A stretch of 64,000 nt of DNA, taken from the NCBI GenBank assembly GCA_038211295.1, contig JBBQVS010000011.1:15882-79881 (forward strand), given 5' to 3'. Made by a program: the position numbers and the translations under genes. This DNA is from JBBQVS01 sp038211295. Lineage in GTDB: Bacteria > Chloroflexota > Ktedonobacteria > Ktedonobacterales > Ktedonobacteraceae. The notes beneath the pieces are model-generated. The model was not told the DNA's origin. It made no database searches and saw only the letters and a list, made by a program, of their open reading frames with translations. Below are positions 60,316-64,000 of the stretch, in pieces (position 1 is the first letter of the stretch; every line of letters begins with the position of its first letter).

Positions 60316-62231
60316 ATGTTCAGGTTGCCGAGATATATAGAAAACGCGTTCTATACAGTCTATTTTGAAAGCGCGAATGAGGAGAAATACGAAGCATTTG
60401 CTAGTCGTTGGAAAGGGATAGACCTGCAAGCTTTGCGCAGAGCGTTACTCGGTGGTCGGAGAGAAGATCGCCTCATCGCGCTCTTAGCTCTTGGCTCTTG
60501 GCTCTTCAGGGCTTGCACAAGAACACGAGGACATTGTTCCATTCTTGCAGAGTGATGTACGTGCGGAGCGGTGGGCCGCTGCTTTGAGTTTAGGCGAGAG
60601 TGGAGATAGACGGACACTTCCTTTTCTGCGAACCATGCTTACCGAAGGCATTTGAGGCATATGCGGCCGAGGCTGATAAGACGGGCGAAGAAAATTTTCG
60701 CGATTGGTGGTGTGACATGAAGCGGCCACAGGTCATTACTCTGCTTGCTCAATGGGATGATGCTTCGCTTGTTCCAAGGCTGCGTGACATGTTTGGTCTC
60801 TTCTGGCAGGTCGAGCAGAAGTTAAACTATCGCAGCGAGGTGGACTATGGGTATTACGACGCCATTGCTTATGTCTTAGGGCAGCGCGGAGGATTTGGGG
60901 CCTTGACAGGTCTTTGTCTGCCTACCCGTCACCTCAATATGGCTTACACCTTTATGGCATTTGGTGCATTGCATCCAAACACTCCTTTAAAAGAGGAAAA
61001 TATGTTTCTAAGTATAGCAGGTGCAGAGGCGAAAAGCCAAGTTGCAGCGATACTGGGCCAACGCTTTGGGTTCTCGGAAGAAGAGCAAGAGGAGTACGTC
61101 AACAACTACTACCTTTATGAAAACGACCGGGACAAATATGGAGAACGCTTGCGTCAGACCGAGGGGAGACAAAAAGAGGAGGACGAGGAGCAGGAAGATG
61201 CAGACGACGAAGGCTCAGAGGAGGTGGAAGTAGAGGCGAGAGAAGAGAAAGAACCGGAAATTGTTCAACCACAGATTCTTGTAGCGTATCAAGGACATTC
61301 TTCCCAATCCTCTAATCAAATCTATAGTCAGGTCTATAGTCTGGGGTGGTCGCCTGATGGAACACGGCTGCTTTCTGCTGGGGAAGATGCAACCGTACAT
61401 GTCTGGGACGCAAAGACTGGAATTCGGTATCTCACCTTTGCGCGTCATACAGCGGCGGTTCTGGTTGCGGCGTGGTCTCCACAAGGCACATGGATTGCTT
61501 CAGGCGGAGCTGATAACCAGGTGTTTGTCTGGGATGCACAGACCGGCGACGTGCTGACAACGTATCAAGGGCACGCCTCTTATATTTGCCGTGGTTTAAC
61601 ATGGTCGCCCAATGGAACTCAGCTTGCCTCTGGCTCGTGGGATGGAACAGTTCAGGTGTGGAACGCTTTTTCGGGGGAGAGAGTGTTGACGTATACTGAA
61701 CACAGAGGAGTTGTTACCTCTGTTGCGTGGTCGCTTGATGGCGCGAAAATTGTCTCCGGTGGGGGATACCCTGAATGTCTCATCCACGTTTGGAGTTCAC
61801 AAACAGGAGAGACACTCTTGACCTATCGCGGACACACCGAAGACGAAATGGGAACGTATGAGTCCGATGGACAAGAGGAGCAATACGGAGCGAGTAGTGT
61901 ACATAGCTTGGTCTGGTCTGCTAATGAGATGCGGATTGCATCAGGAGGGTTACGTAATAGCGTTCAGGTGTGGGATGCGCGAACAGGGAAGAAGGACATT
62001 GTTTCGCATGATGAGTTCCGTCTGCCTCTCGCGTCATTTCCTGATGGAACATCGCTTCTTTCAGGTGCTTCTGACAATCGTATTGCGCGATGGCATGCGA
62101 CAACAGGAGAAGTTCTTGTCGCGTATCGTTCTCAGGGAATGTATCAACTAGAAGTGCTGAGTCTTTCCCCTGATGGAACGCAGGTGGCAGCAGTGGGTTG
62201 GAAAAGTGTTGTGTACATCTGGAACGTATAA
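60316..62231 (+). pseudogene. HEAT/WD40-repeat protein gene with two frameshifts
   Basis: Reading in three frames gives one protein: an N-terminal helical-repeat part (residues 1-150), a long acidic linker (EDEEQEDADDEGSEEVEVEA), and a seven-bladed WD40 propeller (61280-62228; each blade has GHS...VYSLGWSPDG, LLSAGEDATVHVWDA and so on). Frameshift 1 lies in a tandem GCTCTTG GCTCTTG GCTCTT run near 60480-60510; removing one 7-base unit restores ALLALGSSGLAQEHEDIVPF. Frameshift 2 is an extra T near 60650 (GCATTTGAG). Downstream 543 codons are intact. The protein would be a scaffold. Either a pseudogene or a gene switched off by slippage. Confidence 0.8.
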
Positions 62232-62264
62232 CAGGAATAGTAGGAAGAAAGTGTTCCCTCTAAT

Positions 62265-62650
62265 CTGCAAGATATCTTCATGCTGAGAGTGTTCGATATT
62301 GGTCTGCAAGACCTCGGTAAAGACCTCGATGAGATGCTCGGCGGTGATACGGTCTTCTTTACGGAGCCGCTCCAACTCCTCTTTTGCTTTGGTCGTGAGC
62401 TTCCTCATGCGTTTGGTGAACACCCCAATGATCTCATCGCGTGTCGAGATCGTTGCTTGATGAATAAGGCACACGAGGAGAGCGAAGTGCTTGGGAGGCA
62501 GAAAGTCCGAGAAATCTGACGCATGCAGGGAGCGTGCTTCTTCGGCCAAATGGCTGATCTTTGCCCTACGAATCCCAAGAGTCAGAGACTCAGTATTGTC
62601 GAGTGACTGAAGCCAGACGAGACGAGTGAGCTGTTCTTGTGTAAGAAATC
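62265..62650 (-). pseudogene. Tn3-family transposase fragment
   Basis: The minus strand reads TQEQLTRLVWLQSLDNTESL, then RRAKISHLAEEARSLHASDF, then LPPKHFALLVCLIHQATIST and KAKEELERLRKEDRITAEHL. This is the N-terminal region of Tn3-type TnpA. The start and all of the catalytic DDE part are missing. It is divergent from the resolvase, the arrangement usual in Tn3 elements. Confidence 0.75.
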
Positions 62651-62756
62651 TTGTAAGAAAATCAAGGTAAACTTACTTGCAGTTCATCACGAGTTATTGT
62701 ACAATTGCTGTGTAACATGTTTCGGTGTCTGTCTGGACAGGAAAGGGAGGACCTTC

Positions 62757-63374
62757 ATGAAAATTGGCTACATGCGAATAGCAAAGGGAGATCAGACGAC
62801 GGCCCTCCAGGAAGATGCACTCAGAGAGGCATACTGCGAGAAGACCTTTCGCGATGTGATGAGCGGAGCAAGGGATGATCGCCCGCACTTTGTAGAGATG
62901 TTGAAATTCGCACGACCAGGAGATATCATCGTGGTGTGGAGACTCGACCGCTTAGGACGATCTCTGCGAATACTCATTGAGACGGTGATGGCTCTTCAAG
63001 CACGAGGCATCAATTTCTTGAGTCTCACCGAAAACATTGATACCTCAACCCCTAGTGGCACCTTTACCTTTCACCTCTTTGGAGCACTCGCCGAGATGGA
63101 GCGTGATCTGATTCGCCAGAGAACCCAGGCTGGGTTGGAAGCTGCACGAGCGAGAGGGCGCAAAGGGGGAAGACCGAAAGCGGTTGACACCATGGATGTG
63201 GAAAAAGTGGCTCGTGCCAAGGAATTGTACGCGCTCAAGCAGAACACCATCGCCGAGATTATGCAGATGACGGGATTTAAGAGCAAGCCTACTTTTTATA
63301 AATATGTGGTGAAGGCTGATATGAAAGATATTGGCGAGGACGCTCCGTCTCTGAAACGGGAAGAGCATGTATGA
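62757..63374 (+). CDS. tnpR: serine recombinase (Tn3-type resolvase) with altered active site
   Basis: A 205-residue resolvase-family protein. The opening reads KIGYMRIAKGDQ where the family has GY(A/V)RVS(T/S)xDQ, so the catalytic Ser is Ala. The other core motifs are intact: SGARDDRP, VVWRLDRLGRS and GTFTFHLFGALAEMERDLI. Arg in MRIAK is also kept. A C-terminal HTH follows (TIAEIMQMTGFKSKPTFYKY). The region 62660-62756, between the tnpA fragment and this gene, should contain the res site and promoter. Start 62757 has AAAGGGAGG upstream. Without Ser it should bind res but not cut DNA. Confidence 0.85.
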   Translation: MKIGYMRIAKGDQTTALQEDALREAYCEKTFRDVMSGARDDRPHFVEMLKFARPGDIIVVWRLDRLGRSLRILIETVMALQARGINFLSLTENIDTSTPSGTFTFHLFGALAEMERDLIRQRTQAGLEAARARGRKGGRPKAVDTMDVEKVARAKELYALKQNTIAEIMQMTGFKSKPTFYKYVVKADMKDIGEDAPSLKREEHV

Positions 63375-63395
63375 ACACGCGTCACGCGGAGCAGG

Positions 63396-63432
63396 ACTAC
63401 TCACGGCAATCTGGGAACGAGAGTGAGTAGTC
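63396..63432. repeat. 10-bp inverted repeat after resolvase
   Basis: GACTACTCAC and GTGAGTAGTC flank a 17-base loop 22 bases beyond the resolvase stop. It is probably a terminator-like hairpin, though no T run follows. The rest of 63433-63657 shows nothing. Confidence 0.4.
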
Positions 63433-63657
63433 TTGGGGCAGCAGCAGAACAGGGTGTCCCGCACCACCTCTGCTACCTGTTGTGGCTTTTTTTCGGCACG
63501 TCGTTCCCTCTCTTGCGTCTGGCACACATCATGGAACAGGAGTTGTGAGCGACAACGAGACTCCTCTCCAAAGAATGGACAGAGGATGTTCACAACACGA
63601 TGGAGATCATTGCGTGGGCAGAGGGAAGTGCAAGAGACAAGAAGAGGAAAAAGACAG

Positions 63658-64000
63658 ATGATAACCCCATCGTTTCCCATTGTGGGAATTGGAGCTTCCG
63701 CAGGAGGATTGCAGGCTTTCACGCGGCTCCTTGAGTCCTTGCCAACGACCATCGGTATGGCCTATGTCTGTGTCCAGCACCTGGCCCCTACGCACGAGAG
63801 CCTCTTATCCGACCTGCTCGCTCGCACGACGAAGATGCCTGTGCATGAAATCAGGCACGACACGCGTGTCGAACCGAACCATGTCTATGTGCTTTCCCCC
63901 GGCACCGACCTCACACTCGAAAACGGGGTGCTCAAACCTGAAGCACGTATACATACTCATGGGCTTCATCTGCCCATTGATGCCTTCTTCCGCTCGCTCG
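63658..64000 (+). CDS. CheB-type methylesterase domain protein (partial)
   Basis: The first 114 codons of a gene that leaves the window at its right edge. It begins IVGIGASAGGLQAFTRLLES (catalytic Ser in GASAGG) and contains YVCVQHLAPTHESLLSDLLA (catalytic His) followed by HVYVLSPGTDLTLENGV. This is the CheB methylesterase domain without a preceding receiver domain, so it probably belongs to the large CheB-CheR-PAS-kinase hybrids rather than a classic CheB. The start follows GAAGAGGAAAAAGACAG. The rest must be read in the next window. Confidence 0.85.
   Translation, partial: MITPSFPIVGIGASAGGLQAFTRLLESLPTTIGMAYVCVQHLAPTHESLLSDLLARTTKMPVHEIRHDTRVEPNHVYVLSPGTDLTLENGVLKPEARIHTHGLHLPIDAFFRSL

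Noticed and set aside
63045..63752. 235-codon minus-strand open frame
   Set aside because: It overlaps the resolvase and the CheB start, both of which have clear family motifs in the plus frame.

Overview
The window looks like accessory-rich chromosome of a Chloroflexota bacterium, most likely of the Ktedonobacteria type. This is inferred from the mix of content: an aerobic CO-dehydrogenase-family molybdenum hydroxylase cluster, an orphan TnpB, RHS/HINT toxin debris with a sequence style known from that group, a Trypco1 protein, and many small regulators. No rRNA, tRNA or CRISPR array was seen, so the assignment is not proven.

Layout. 0.1-8.3 kb: housekeeping-like plus-strand genes (YbjQ-type tandem protein, large membrane protein, TrmH-family RNA methyltransferase, M20 peptidase, ABC exporter, unknown protein). 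8.6-10.5 kb: a lipoprotein gene broken by a TnpB element. 10.7-14.6 kb: lytic-transglycosylase-like protein, aldehyde dehydrogenase and moaA. 14.7-25.2 kb: a ten-gene minus-strand molybdenum hydroxylase cluster with coxG, coxM, coxL (form II motif), coxS, three XdhC/CoxI-type maturation proteins, a MocA-like nucleotidyltransferase, a PadR regulator and a second large subunit of a different subtype. moaA, on the opposite strand, makes the pterin precursor this cluster needs.

25.4-29.4 kb: a compact four-gene plus-strand unit (unknown helical protein, QueC-like PP-loop enzyme, XRE/ImmA-like regulator, PIN-like protein) that resembles a defence or conflict island. 29.5-33.4 kb: AI-2E transporter, a small HTH protein, a CsoR-type repressor, an SDR and a secreted protein. 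34.2-42.5 kb: an isolated cas6 with a possible cas4 remnant, convergent with two very large co-transcribed genes, a 1259-residue P-loop helicase-like protein and a 1031-residue protein I cannot place. This pair is the best candidate for an undescribed system.

42.8-50.7 kb: isochorismatase-family hydrolase, proton antiporter, DinB protein, a P450 remnant, a UROD/MtaA-family gene interrupted by one in-frame UGA exactly at its usual metal-binding Cys, a signal-less PhnD-like protein with an acyl-CoA dehydrogenase, a tnpB tail and a methyltransferase. 50.7-53.9 kb: a sulfur-relay-like cluster (radical SAM, DsrE, two TusA-like proteins) divergent from a DoxX/DoxD-like protein across a palindromic operator. 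54-64 kb: mobile and toxin debris (recombinase, transposase, HINT, RHS and Tn3 remnants), a Trypco1 protein, a membrane-bound XRE regulator, a secreted Ig-like protein, a frameshifted HEAT/WD40 gene, a resolvase lacking its catalytic serine, and the start of a CheB-domain gene that runs off the right edge.
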